From assembly GCA_015680685.1 (NCBI GenBank), contig MNCI01026334.1, positions 606,561 through 670,560 on the forward strand: 64,000 bases of DNA. The letters run 5' to 3'. This stretch comes from Gnetum montanum (lineage: Eukaryota; Streptophyta; Gnetopsida; Gnetales; Gnetaceae). The first letter of the stretch is position 1. Every line of letters starts with the position of its first letter. Shown one piece after another: positions 24,230-34,991 of the stretch. The translations under genes were made by a program, and so were the position numbers. The notes under the pieces were generated by a model, which saw only the letters and a list, made by a program, of their open reading frames with translations, was not told the DNA's origin and made no database searches.

Positions 24230-26133
24230 CATGGACCTCACAATGATGTTGAACGATGTTTTGACCCTAATTGCCTAGATCTTGAGCCTGAGAGTCTTCT
24301 AGACCAAATAGCTTCAATAGAGAAACCTCTAGAATGGCCTAAAAACCTAGCCAAAACCCTTGACTTAGAGGCAAGCAACATAACTGAAGACTCTCTGGTT
24401 GATGTTCCTATCACAACACATAGTGGTGAGGAGAAAACCCTTAAACTAAGTTCCTCATTAGAACCTCAATATGCTCAAGACATCACCAAGATCTTGCAAA
24501 GCAACATTAATGTATTTGCTTTGTCATCTGAGGATATGCCAGGCCTAGACCCATGTCTAGTCCAACACAACATCATACTAGATCCTAGCATTAGACTAGT
24601 TAAGTAAGAAGTTTGTAAAATTATACTTGCTTTGGCCTTGGTAGTTTGTGATGAAATCTCAAAACTCTACTAAGCAGGTTTCATTAGGGCTATCGATTAT
24701 GCAAAATGGGTATCTAACATAGTGGCAGTCCCTAATAAAAATGAGAATATCCATATTTGCATTGATTTTCAAGACCTAAATAAAGCAACTATCAAGGATG
24801 ACTTCCCTTTGGCTAGTATTGATCAACTTATCAATACTACGATCGAACATGCCTTGTTGTCCTGTATGTATGGATTCTTGGGGTATAACCAAATTAGGAT
24901 CAACCTAGAGCACCAACTTATCATGACCTTTATGATTCCATGGGGTACCTTTTGTTATACCATCATGCCTTTTTGCCTTAAGAATGCTAGAGAAACATAC
25001 CAGAGAGCCATGACCTATATCTTCAATGATTACATGCTAGGTTTGCTTAATGATTGTGTAGATGACATAGTTGTGAAGTCCAAGGTAGCCAATAATCATG
25101 GTAATGACCTAGATCTTGTGCTTTAAAAATGCCTTAAATATGATCTTAGGCTCAATCCTAAGAAGTATATCTTCGATGTCAAGACCAAAAAGATTCTTGG
25201 CATTGTAGTCTTTGAAGTAGGAATATGCATCGATCTTGATAAGGTTAAGGCCATATCCAAATTAGCAGTGCCTACCAACCTCAAAGAGCTTTGGGGATTA
25301 CAAGGTAGATTATAGTTTATTCATAGGTTTATCACTAGGCTTACAAATAAGTTATAGCCTGTGAAACACTTGCTTAAGAAAGGAGTTCACTATGAGTGGA
25401 AAACTCAATGCCAAGAGACCTTTGAGAACCTTAAGCAAGAGTTGACACAACTACCAATAGTCTATCCTCTACAAGAGGATAAACCATTTTACATTTATCT
25501 TGCCATCTCTAATACATCCATTGCCTTTCTACTCTATCAAAAACGTGATGACAAAGCAAAAATTCCTATATACTACCTTATTCATGCATTAGTAGCCTAC
25601 AAGACCTGATACATGGAGAAAGAGAAGTATTTCCTAGCACTAGTCTTCTTTTTTAAGAAATGCAGACACTACCTCTTCAAAAGCCAAGTCAACATCATTT
25701 GCAAGGACAACATACTTAGAGCCATAACAACCAACATCTATGAAAGTAGCTATATAGCCCAATGGAAATCCATAACCATGAAATTCGACCTTCATTATGT
25801 CTCTCAGTCCTCAACGAAAGATCAAACTATAGCCATACAACTCATAGTTTCACCTGTTGATGACCAAACATCCATAGATCCTAAATTCCCTAATGAATGC
25901 ATTAATGCAGTTAGCCAAGTACTAAAGGATTATGAAGTGGTCATGCACTTTAATGGAGCTTCAACTACCCATGAGGCTAGTGTTGCTACCATTGTAACAC
26001 TTCCATCTAGTGAGATCTGACCCTTTTCCTATCGTTTTGGATTCCTATGTACCAACAACATGGTAGAGTACAAGGATTTGATCAAAGGAATGATGGTAGC
26101 TCATGACCTAGAACTTAGACATTCAATGATCAA
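24230..26133 (+). pseudogene. Tat-like pol relic: RT, RNase H and archaeal-type second RNase H
   Basis: Would copy element RNA into DNA. Domains in order: pre-RT linker with FALSSEDMPGLDPCLVQHN (about 24,510); RT with ICIDFQDLNKATIKDDFPLA, FLGYNQI, GTFCYTIMPF and the active-site block CVDDIVVKS (usual YVDD, tyrosine changed) to 25,126; first RNase H with KPFYIYLAISNTSIAFLLYQ and EKEKYFLALVFFFKKCRHYL (25,360-25,860); then a second RNase H with VVMHFNGASTTHEASVATIV and NNMVEYKDLIKGMMVAHDLE (25,890-26,130). The paired RNase H domains are a hallmark of the Tat/Ogre clade. Stops occur near 24,600, 24,672, 25,124, 25,312, 25,354, 25,607 and 26,018. No integrase follows; the LTR begins at once. Confidence 0.8.
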
Positions 26134-27280
26134 AGGTATACACTTTTCTATGCTGGAAGCACATGCATAGCCTAGAAACCTTCCCCCCTCAGTGTGGAAG
26201 TTTTCCCTAGCATGGACTCTTCACCTCTAGTATGGAAAATTTCATCCCCCAACATGGAAGGCAAAAAATCCAAAATTCATCACTTCATGCACTTCAACAT
26301 TGATCAACCACTTCAACAAGCATGATGGAGAGCTCAGCATGGAAGATTCATCTCCAATGTGGAAGGTGTGCCCTAGTTACTATTTATAGTAAATGAAATG
26401 GCCATGGGAGGAAGCACTTACTATGTACAATAACCCCCCAAATTTGGGCACCCATCTCACCTATATTTTGGTAGCCAATTTGCAACCAATTTACAATCAT
26501 TTTGCAACCCCATTCATGGCCCAAAGAACCTATAAAAGCCAACCTTAAACACCATTTACAAGTTTAGCAATTTTTAGCAAGGTTCAACAACTTTTGGCAT
26601 ACAAACACTTTGGCAATTCCACAATTTTTCATATGGTTAAGAAATTTTCCAAGCACTAATTCCACACTTGGGGCATTCTCAAGCACTCAAGAGCTTCTGC
26701 AAGTTCCCATACTTGCATTCTCTTGAACCCCAACATGGAAGCATTATAGCCTTAAGATTTGTGAACTCTCGATGTCAAAGCTGCATCTTTGGGCCTTCCA
26801 ATCCCTGGCATGGAATAATCTAGCAGTCAAATTTCTTACTTTTCTTGCCCCTCCCAATAGTGACCCAACTTACATATCTAAGGTTGCAGTGGGAAAGGTT
26901 TGATAGCATCAAGAGTGGCTTAGCACCCAGATCATGGAGTAAATCACATCGGCTTTAATGGGCTTTGAACTCCTACATAAGTGAACCTTCTTTCTACTCA
27001 TCTAGGCACCATTTATACACATTTCTCTTACTCTTCATTTTTCCTTGATAAAGTTTTAAGTTTTGAGATTTGTGCTCAAAATAAATTTATTTTTTGTGCA
27101 TTATTTGGATATATTTGTATTTCTACATTTTTCATTTCATAAGTCCCTAGTTGATTTATCAGACTAGCTAGGGTGCCCTGAATTCCATTTTCCTCATAGA
27201 GGCCTTGGGGATTCATGGGTTGAAGAACTGATGCACTGAGGATCTTTGGTTTTTTTCAACAACCAAGATTTTCAGTTGCA
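26134..27280 (+). repeat. 3' LTR of the Tat-like element, 5'-truncated
   Basis: Direct repeat of the 5' LTR from 'gtatacacttttctatgctg' to TTGCA at 27,280, with a TATA box in 'cctataaaagcc' near 26,529. It starts inside the LTR as judged from the 5' copy and joins directly to RNase H coding sequence, so integrase, the polypurine tract and the first part of U3 are deleted. 27,281-28,140 shows nothing I recognise. Confidence 0.75.
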
Positions 27281-28891
27281 ACAAGAACTATTTGGTATAA
27301 TGCCTCACCTATCTAGGCCAACCCTCATATATGACATATGTACAACTACTCAATTACAAAACCTTCATAAATGTCATGTTACTAACTATTGAGTGACATT
27401 ATGACTGGTTCAACCCTAGAGTCATCCTAAGGCCTAAGCTCCCTATCATCACCCTAAATAAGATATGATTTTAACTACAACGTATTGATCGACAAACTCT
27501 GAAGTCAACTATGAAGTACTAGCTATTCCCATATTAGTTTCCTTCTTGAAAATCATGTTTAATAAACTCCTACTGATATTGACTACATGAATAATTACAA
27601 GTGATGTGAGTCAAGTACAAAATTACACCCTTCACAATACTTGACCATTAACTGAATAGTCAATATCAATAACCTAAATGTTATTTCCTTAACATGTCGA
27701 ACACACCCATACATGCCTAAAATGTCTACTAGCTATTTTCATTAAATGTTGCCATTTTCATCAAATGCCACCCTCATCATGTTGTTGTGCATAAGGTGCC
27801 ACCAAGGAAAAATTATTATGCAAGATGCTAGAAAAGATGGAAAGAGAATGTAGAAATATAAAATTGAATAAAAATAATTAAGAATGTAGCTTTCAAAAAG
27901 GTTAAGCTTAAGAAAAAAGTGGTGAAAGAAGGAACATTTCCTCTACTTTGAAAAATATAGGAAGGGAATGACAAGTGCCATCCAAATGTGCTAATAAATG
28001 CAAATTAATGTTAATCTAAGATGAGTATATACCCTTTATTATTTCAAAATATTATTAAAACAACCACACTATATTCATGTGGTCTCCCCACGAGAGTTCA
28101 AATCTTTCAAGAAATGATATTTTAAAGTTATTTTTCTATATATGATTCTTTCTTATTTGCAAGGCATTAGCAATGGCAATTGTGATTGTAAGGGAATATC
28201 CAAGATACATGAAGCATTGGGCATCAAGAGATTTTTGGGACATGACAATGTCTACTGAATAAGCAAAACTATAATAGGTGGATTTAAGACATGGTTGCTA
28301 TTCTTGATCCTCTACTATTCGATGCTATTCCCAATCCTCTATTGTTACACATGGTCAAGGCTGAGGCTCAAAGCACGTGACCATTGTTGGTTTGGGATTA
28401 TATGGTAGATAGTGATTAGTTGGCTATGATTTTTGAGGTCTTTGCTTCTGGAATCTACGTTTCAATGATAGCTTTTTCTTGGCACAACATGAGTTGTCCA
28501 GAAAAAGCTCTCTCGGCACGATGTCGATTTTTTCTGCTTAATGGATCTTCTCAGTGGAAAAAGTATCTATTGGTAGCTGAGCTTGGTGGGGTGTTTCTAG
28601 TTAAGTGGTGCAGTTTCTAGCAGAGTGTTTGTTGCACTATTCTAGACATGTGATTGATCTCTATAGCTTGGATTTGTTGTTGTTCCTTTGACCTGTAGGT
28701 TCAACTTCCTTGCCTGAGCCTGCTTCTTGTCCTCTGTGAATAGTTGTCCTAATGAGTCTGTTCCTGGTTTTTTTTTGTTTTTTGCTGCTCTACTCTTAAT
28801 TCCTTAGAGCATTTGAGCTAAGGCCTTTCAAGGTTTACATGACCCAAATTATTTCTTCGCTCTCTGATGTTGGAGGGAAAAACGAAAGATA

Positions 28892-29144
28892 ATGGATTCC
28901 TCCAACAACGTATCACAACACAATGAGAATACTACTAATATGGATGATAATGATAATGTCTTGCATTTCAAATTTCCTAAAAACATCTTTGATCAAATAG
29001 TCCAAACCTTTACTCAACTTTACACAAATTGGTTTTTTTACTGGTAGGATTCCTCCTACCTCAATTTTCCAAGATTGGGTTAAAAATTTTTGGAAACCAA
29101 GAAATATTATATTAACCCTAGCTTCTAATATTAAGAAAGGGTTT

Positions 29145-29176
<32 letters not shown>

Positions 29177-30015
29177 TTTTGCTTTTGAAACCAAGGCTAT
29201 GGCAAGCTTTGTAAAACAACAATCTATTTGGAATGTTTATGGATCCTTTTTAGTGCTTCAAACCTGGAAGGAGAATGTTGACTTGGAAAAAGAAAGTAAA
29301 AATATTTTGCAAGTTTAGATTAAATTTCTAGAACGTCCATCACATTTTCTTTCACATGTTGACATTCTTGCTATGCATATTGAGGAGATTATTGGTATGG
29401 AGTCCTTTTCAAGCTTCTGTCTGAGACTAACTCAAGAAGTTTATGTCAAACTTAATATGCAAAAGCAACGACCAAAGTAGTTGGAGTTTAATGTTAAAGG
29501 AAAGACTTTCATGTAAAAGATCTCATATCTTATGCTTCCTAATAATTGTTATTATTTCCTTGATCCTAATCATAGGAAAACTTAATGTCCAAAGCTACTA
29601 ACTAAGATTGAAGCTGAGAGAATTTTAGCTAAATAGGTTAGTAAAGAATTAAATGATAAAAATATATGTTTAGATCCATGTAATGATATTGTTAAGATGC
29701 ATCGCCTAAATAATCCTTCTTCTCTAGACCCCAAGATCACAGATGATGAAGACATGAATATTGAGCTACTAATGCTATTAAGAATCCTCAAAACCAAAAA
29801 TGGACTACAAAAGAAGCTACTAGTGGTTGGGAGTTACTCGGAAATCTTATGCCTCAGTCACACGTGATAATCCTATCTTTAGCAATTTTCCTAAAGGGTA
29901 CCAATCCTCAATTGTTGCTAATGATAATCATTCTACTAGTGGAAGATTAGGTGCTTGTCATCCTATAGTAAATAGCTTTGGGTCCAAGAATTCTTTTAAG
30001 GCTTTAAGTTGATAG
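28892..30015 (+). pseudogene. LINE ORF1 relic (DUF4283-like)
   Basis: ATG at 28,892 begins MDSSNNVSQHNENTTNMDDN, an acidic, Asn-rich leader. The following region (about 29,185-29,400) reads SIWNVYGSFLVLQTWKENVD and resembles the DUF4283 nucleic-acid-binding domain of plant L1-type ORF1 proteins; the C-terminal end contains RKSYASVTRDNPIFSNFPKG. Stops and frameshifts are frequent, and a T-rich tract at 29,142-29,181 has probably expanded by slippage. It ends 28 bp before the ORF2 start, the usual LINE arrangement. 28,140-28,890 is probably its 5' untranslated region; no promoter was recognised there. Confidence 0.6.
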
Positions 30016-30042
30016 AGATCCTCCTACATCTTCACAATTACA

Positions 30043-33000
30043 ATGAAGTGTCTCTCATGGGATGTTAAGGGACTCTCAAATTCCCATAGAAGATATATAA
30101 TCTAAGATTATATTTGTAGGTATTACCTAGATGTTGCCTTTATTCAAGAAGTTAAAATTCAAGGTTTTCATCTTCAAACTTATTGTAAGAGTATTTTTCC
30201 CAATAGTTATTATGTCTCTTCTAACCATGAACATGGTAAAAGTGGAGTCATGATTCTTCTTTATAATAAGTGACAGGAGTCTATTATTGATCATGGTTGC
30301 AATAATTTGGGACATTATTGTTGAGTTTGATTACAGTATGTTAATGAAATTTTGGGTTTCATTTCTGTTTACACTTCTTGTAGCCTAAATGACCATAAGC
30401 TTTTTTGGAACTGGCATGGTCATAACTTACCTATAGCCAATTGGATCATTGCATGAGACTTTAATATGATTGAAAATCCAAAGGATAATTTTGGAGGCTA
30501 GAGAGGTGGTTTAGACAATAATGCATTTTCCTTTTGGCTTCCATTGAAGAGGAAATTAAATTTGTAGGAAGTTAATGAAAACTACCCCTCTTCTAGTACT
30601 TCTAATTAGTTTACTTAAAATAATGCTAGATAAGAAGATTCCTATTTCTTCTAGGTTGGATCAAGTCTACATGTCTGTGAATGCTTCTATCCAATTTACT
30701 ACCACCAATGGTGCTCCCGTTCAAGCATATTATACCCAAGTTCTGTTAAATCATTATCTTATTCACTGGTCTCTTTCCCTTTCTAGCTACTCCCACTCTT
30801 CCAATGATCTCTATATTTTCAACAATGCCTTTCTTCATAGTAGCTCTATGTTCTCTTTCTTGAAGCAAATTTGGAATTTACATCCTAAACTCACTAGTGA
30901 TGATGGTTGGATAGATTGGTGGACTAATGCTTGTACTCGTCCATAGCGTTTTTCCAAACATGCAAGTAAAATGGTGGCTTGTCGAATAACTTCTCATAAG
31001 TCCAACCTTCATAAGGAAGTCTCCTTATTACAAAATACTATTAATAGAGGTGAAGCTATTGAGGCTCAGTTCTATCATTTGCAAATCGCCAAGGAGAACA
31101 TGCATATTATGGATCATCATGAAGTTAGAGGTGCTTACCTTTGTGCCCGTCTTTCTTGGCTTCATATGGGTGACCAAGCTACTAAAGATTTTTTTTATCT
31201 CCTCAAAGGGAGACTTCCCTTCCCTAAAATTCTAGCTATTCAAGTTGAAGATAATATCTTTACTTCCAAGACTAACATTTTATAGGATTTCTTTGATTTT
31301 TTTCTCTATTATTTTCTATAAAGAAGATATTGATCCTATTGCAATAAATAATTGATTGGGAGTTACTACTCCTTTTAATTATTCCATCTTTGGTGATGCT
31401 ACTCTTCATTCTAAACAAGATCTTTGTAAGGCTCTTCAGCAACATCATGATGGCAAAGCCCCTAGTATGGACAGTCTTCCTATCGAATTTTTCAAAAAAT
31501 TCTGGTCCACTCCTCAAGATACTATCTATAGTGTGTATAAGGAAGCTCTTATGAAAGGTTCTTTTGGCAAAGTTATCAATGCTGGAATTATTAAGCTTCT
31601 ACCCAAGTTAAGACATCGTATGTGCATTAGCAACTAGTGCCCTATTACTCTTTGAAATGTTATCTACAAAATTGTTGCTAAAGTTATAGCTAATAAATTA
31701 AAATCTTTTCTTCCTCAACTCATTAGCAAAGAGGAAAATAGTTTTGTTCAAGGCAAGTATATCTTAGACAATTTCATTACTGCTATTGAGGGTATGCATT
31801 GGGCTTCTTCCATTGATCAAAAATCCTTTCTTCTTAAGCTTGCTTTTGTGAAAGCTTATGACATGCTCGATTGGTCTTTTTTTGAGAAGTGTTGTTAAGC
31901 ATCATAACTTAGGTAATGTTTTTGATGGTCACATTGATCTTCTTTTATCGGATGCCTCTTCAGTTATTTGTATTAATGGAACCTTCTCTAAGATTATTAG
32001 GCTTCAACAATCTGTCCAATAGGGATGTTCTTTAGCTTTCTATCTCTTTATCATCATTGCTAATGCTCTTGGAGTTGTTCTTAGAGCTCACAGCGATTCT
32101 ATGAGGTTAAAAGGTATCTCTCTTATATAAGATGGTAAGGATCTTGTTTACAACAAGTTTGCAGATGACACTTTTCTCACTTTGCTTGAGGACCATAACA
32201 ATTTTAACACTACCTTGGATTGCATTGACATTTATTGTAGAGCCTCAGAAGCCCAAATTAATTGGAGCAAAATGCAAGCTATTCGACCGAGCTTCTCTCC
32301 AAGGCCTACTTGGACTTATAATTATAATATCAAGTGGCTTTCTCCTCCAAATGTTTTCACCCTTCTGGGTATTCCGATAGCTTTATTCTCTACTCCCACT
32401 ACTTTATGGAATAATGTGGTGGAAAAAGTGAAATAGAAGGCTTTGAAATGGGCTTCCAAACCCTTATCTCTTGCAAGTAGATTTATCGTAGCCAACCATA
32501 TTCTAAGCTCCACTCATGTGTACTACTCTTTTTTCATGGCTCCTTCTAAATATTCCTTTCAGAGCATGGATAGAATTTTCAAGAATTTTTTATTTTGGGG
32601 GGGTGGGGGGTGTAATGATAATCACAAATCTTTTCATTGAGTTGCTTGGGATATTTGCATTTTAAATAAGGATCATGGTGGCTAGGGCCTTTTCTCTGTT
32701 GAACACCAAAGTATTCTATTGGCCTCTAAATGGGTTACTCGCTATATAGAAGGTAACAAAGCTTGGAAGATTCTATTTAGGCATAATATTTCTTGTCTTG
32801 GTAATCACCACATATGGAAAAATACTCATTAGAGCACTTGGATCATATGCAAAGGATTTTAGAAGATTATAGGTTTGTTCCTTTTCAAGCAAATTTGGTA
32901 GTGTTGGAGTCAAATTAAAGGTTTTTTTGCAATGGAAACCTACCTAGTTGAGCTTGAACTCTTTGTCGATGCACATCATTTGGTGGTCACCTATTTTCCA

Positions 33001-33533
33001 AAAGAATTTGGGCTATTTATAAGAAAAATTTTCTGACCAAGCCAATCGCTTTGCTAATCACAATCTCCATCTTGTTGGCCAATCATTTTCTATTAGAAAT
33101 GATTTTATTGTCCTCTCTTGGCAATATGCAAGAGTTAAATGGGGGTTTCAAAGACAAGATACTCCTATTTATCAACACATTGAGCATGTTCTCTCCAAAT
33201 TTGGAGTTCCTAAGTTGCATAATGATACTCCTTGGTATGATGACTAGTTTTGGCTTAATGGTTCCCCTTTGCAACCCCTTTACCTTTCTAAAGCCAAATC
33301 TTGGTTTCATTTGCAAGAATTCCAATTTTCCACTTTAAATAGAAGATGGAATGTGCAACTTGAGGATCACCATTGGAAAGCTATTTTTCATCGTGTATGG
33401 ATTTCCAAGGCCCAACCTAAAGCATCATTTCTTTTTCTAGTCCTTGATTCATCCAGGCCTTTCCATTGGACATAGGCTTCACTTCTTAGGAGTTTATTGC
33501 TCTAAATGCACGATTTGTCAAGCTGAAAACTCT
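30043..33533 (+). pseudogene. LINE ORF2 relic: endonuclease and reverse transcriptase
   Basis: ATG at 30,043 begins MKCLSWDVKGLSNSHRRYII, the start of an AP-like endonuclease; WIIA.DFNMIENPKDNFGG near 30,440-30,500 is its catalytic DFN region (GDF expected, a stop replaces G). The RT follows: PSMDSLPIEFFKKFW (31,465), SFVQGKYILDNFITAIEGMH (31,740), LAFVKAYDMLDWSFF (31,840), and active site FADDTFLTL at 32,158. The thumb region includes FTLLGIPIALF and LSLASRFIVANHI. The terminal zinc finger has begun (YCSKCTICQAENS) when the sequence is cut by LTR A2 at 33,534. Several stops and frameshifts make it inactive. Confidence 0.8.
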
Positions 33534-34081
33534 TGATGAGTGGCGAGGTACCCCTACACTCAACCATACGAATAGGAGCGTTTCACGTGCAATCCGGTCG
33601 AACTCCAAGGACTAAGTGTTTACGTGCCTTAATAGAACACTTAGGGTTAATCAATCATTGTCTTCCCAAACTTACTTGTATTGTCACGGTTGTATGGTTA
33701 AGTAAGCTTGAGGTATATGATTTTTTATAACTTTTATCTTTTTGATGTCTTATGCTAATAAGGGAAAGGGAAAGAGAACTAAGTGACTAACTTACATTAA
33801 CTATTCATTAACAAAGTTCTAATGGTTCCTAACACTAGTATCTGTTCCCACTTGCCGTACACATCCTGAACCAGTGCAACGCTGCTGGGATTACCAAACG
33901 CTAATCGTTACTGGGTTACCAAGCACTACACGCATGCTCGAAGTGGTTGTACTGAGTGTACTTAACTAAGAGGATCGAAGGTTGAGAGAGAGATTAATTA
34001 ACTAGGAAAGCATTAAACATTCAACAATAATTAATTACTAATTAGCTTAATCTGTATGCTGCAAGGTTTATCATAAAGTTC
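33534..34081 (-). mobile_element. LTR copy A2 (family A), running into the gap
   Basis: Begins TGATGAGTGGCGAGGTACCC, the reversed 3' end of the family-A LTR. It matches A4 (51,932-52,600) closely throughout, including 'gggattaccaaacgctaatc'. It is inserted in the LINE zinc finger. The right side is lost in the N run, so whether this is a solo LTR or the 3' LTR of a minus-oriented element cannot be told. Confidence 0.85.
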
Positions 34082-34991
34082 NNNNNNNNNNNNNNNNNNN
34101 NNNNNNNNNNNNNNNNNNNNNNNNNNNNNNNNNNNNNNNNNNNNNNNNNNNNNNNNNNNNNNNNNNNNNNNNNNNNNNNNNNNNNNNNNNNNNNNNNNNN
34201 NNNNNNNNNNNNNNNNNNNNNNNNNNNNNNNNNNNNNNNNNNNNNNNNNNNNNNNNNNNNNNNNNNNNNNNNNNNNNNNNNNNNNNNNNNNNNNNNNNNN
34301 NNNNNNNNNNNNNNNNNNNNNNNNNNNNNNNNNNNNNNNNNNNNNNNNNNNNNNNNNNNNNNNNNNNNNNNNNNNNNNNNNNNNNNNNNNNNNNNNNNNN
34401 NNNNNNNNNNNNNNNNNNNNNNNNNNNNNNNNNNNNNNNNNNNNNNNNNNNNNNNNNNNNNNNNNNNNNNNNNNNNNNNNNNNNNNNNNNNNNNNNNNNN
34501 NNNNNNNNNNNNNNNNNNNNNNNNNNNNNNNNNNNNNNNNNNNNNNNNNNNNNNNNNNNNNNNNNNNNNNNNNNNNNNNNNNNNNNNNNNNNNNNNNNNN
34601 NNNNNNNNNNNNNNNNNNNNNNNNNNNNNNNNNNNNNNNNNNNNNNNNNNNNNNNNNNNNNNNNNNNNNNNNNNNNNNNNNNNNNNNNNNNNNNNNNNNN
34701 NNNNNNNNNNNNNNNNNNNNNNNNNNNNNNNNNNNNNNNNNNNNNNNNNNNNNNNNNNNNNNNNNNNNNNNNNNNNNNNNNNNNNNNNNNNNNNNNNNNN
34801 NNNNNNNNNNNNNNNNNNNNNNNNNNNNNNNNNNNNNNNNNNNNNNNNNNNNNNNNNNNNNNNNNNNNNNNNNNNNNNNNNNNNNNNNNNNNNNNNNNNN
34901 NNNNNNNNNNNNNNNNNNNNNNNNNNNNNNNNNNNNNNNNNNNNNNNNNNNNNNNNNNNNNNNNNNNNNNNNNNNNNNNNNNNNNNNNNNN
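34082..34991. other. Assembly gap of 910 N
   Basis: All bases are N. It hides the rest of LTR A2 and the start and promoter of the PPR gene. The printed length may be nominal. Confidence 1.

Larger units (their letters stand above)
5549..27280 (+). mobile_element. Giant composite Tat/Ogre-like LTR retrotransposon with nested insertions
   Basis: Two direct long terminal repeats (about 5,549-7,041 and 26,134-27,280) bracket gag, protease, RT, RNase H and an archaeal-type second RNase H, all on the plus strand. The second RNase H and the protein signatures place it in the Tat/Ogre lineage of Ty3/gypsy. The span of about 21.7 kb is inflated by a nested LTR-like insertion in gag (about 10,197-12,075) and a 10.3-kb interval between protease and RT. 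Integrase and the 5' part of the 3' LTR are missing. LTRs differ at roughly one base in seven by eye, mostly C/T and G/A, so the insertion is old. The left boundary and target duplication are not proven. Confidence 0.7.
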
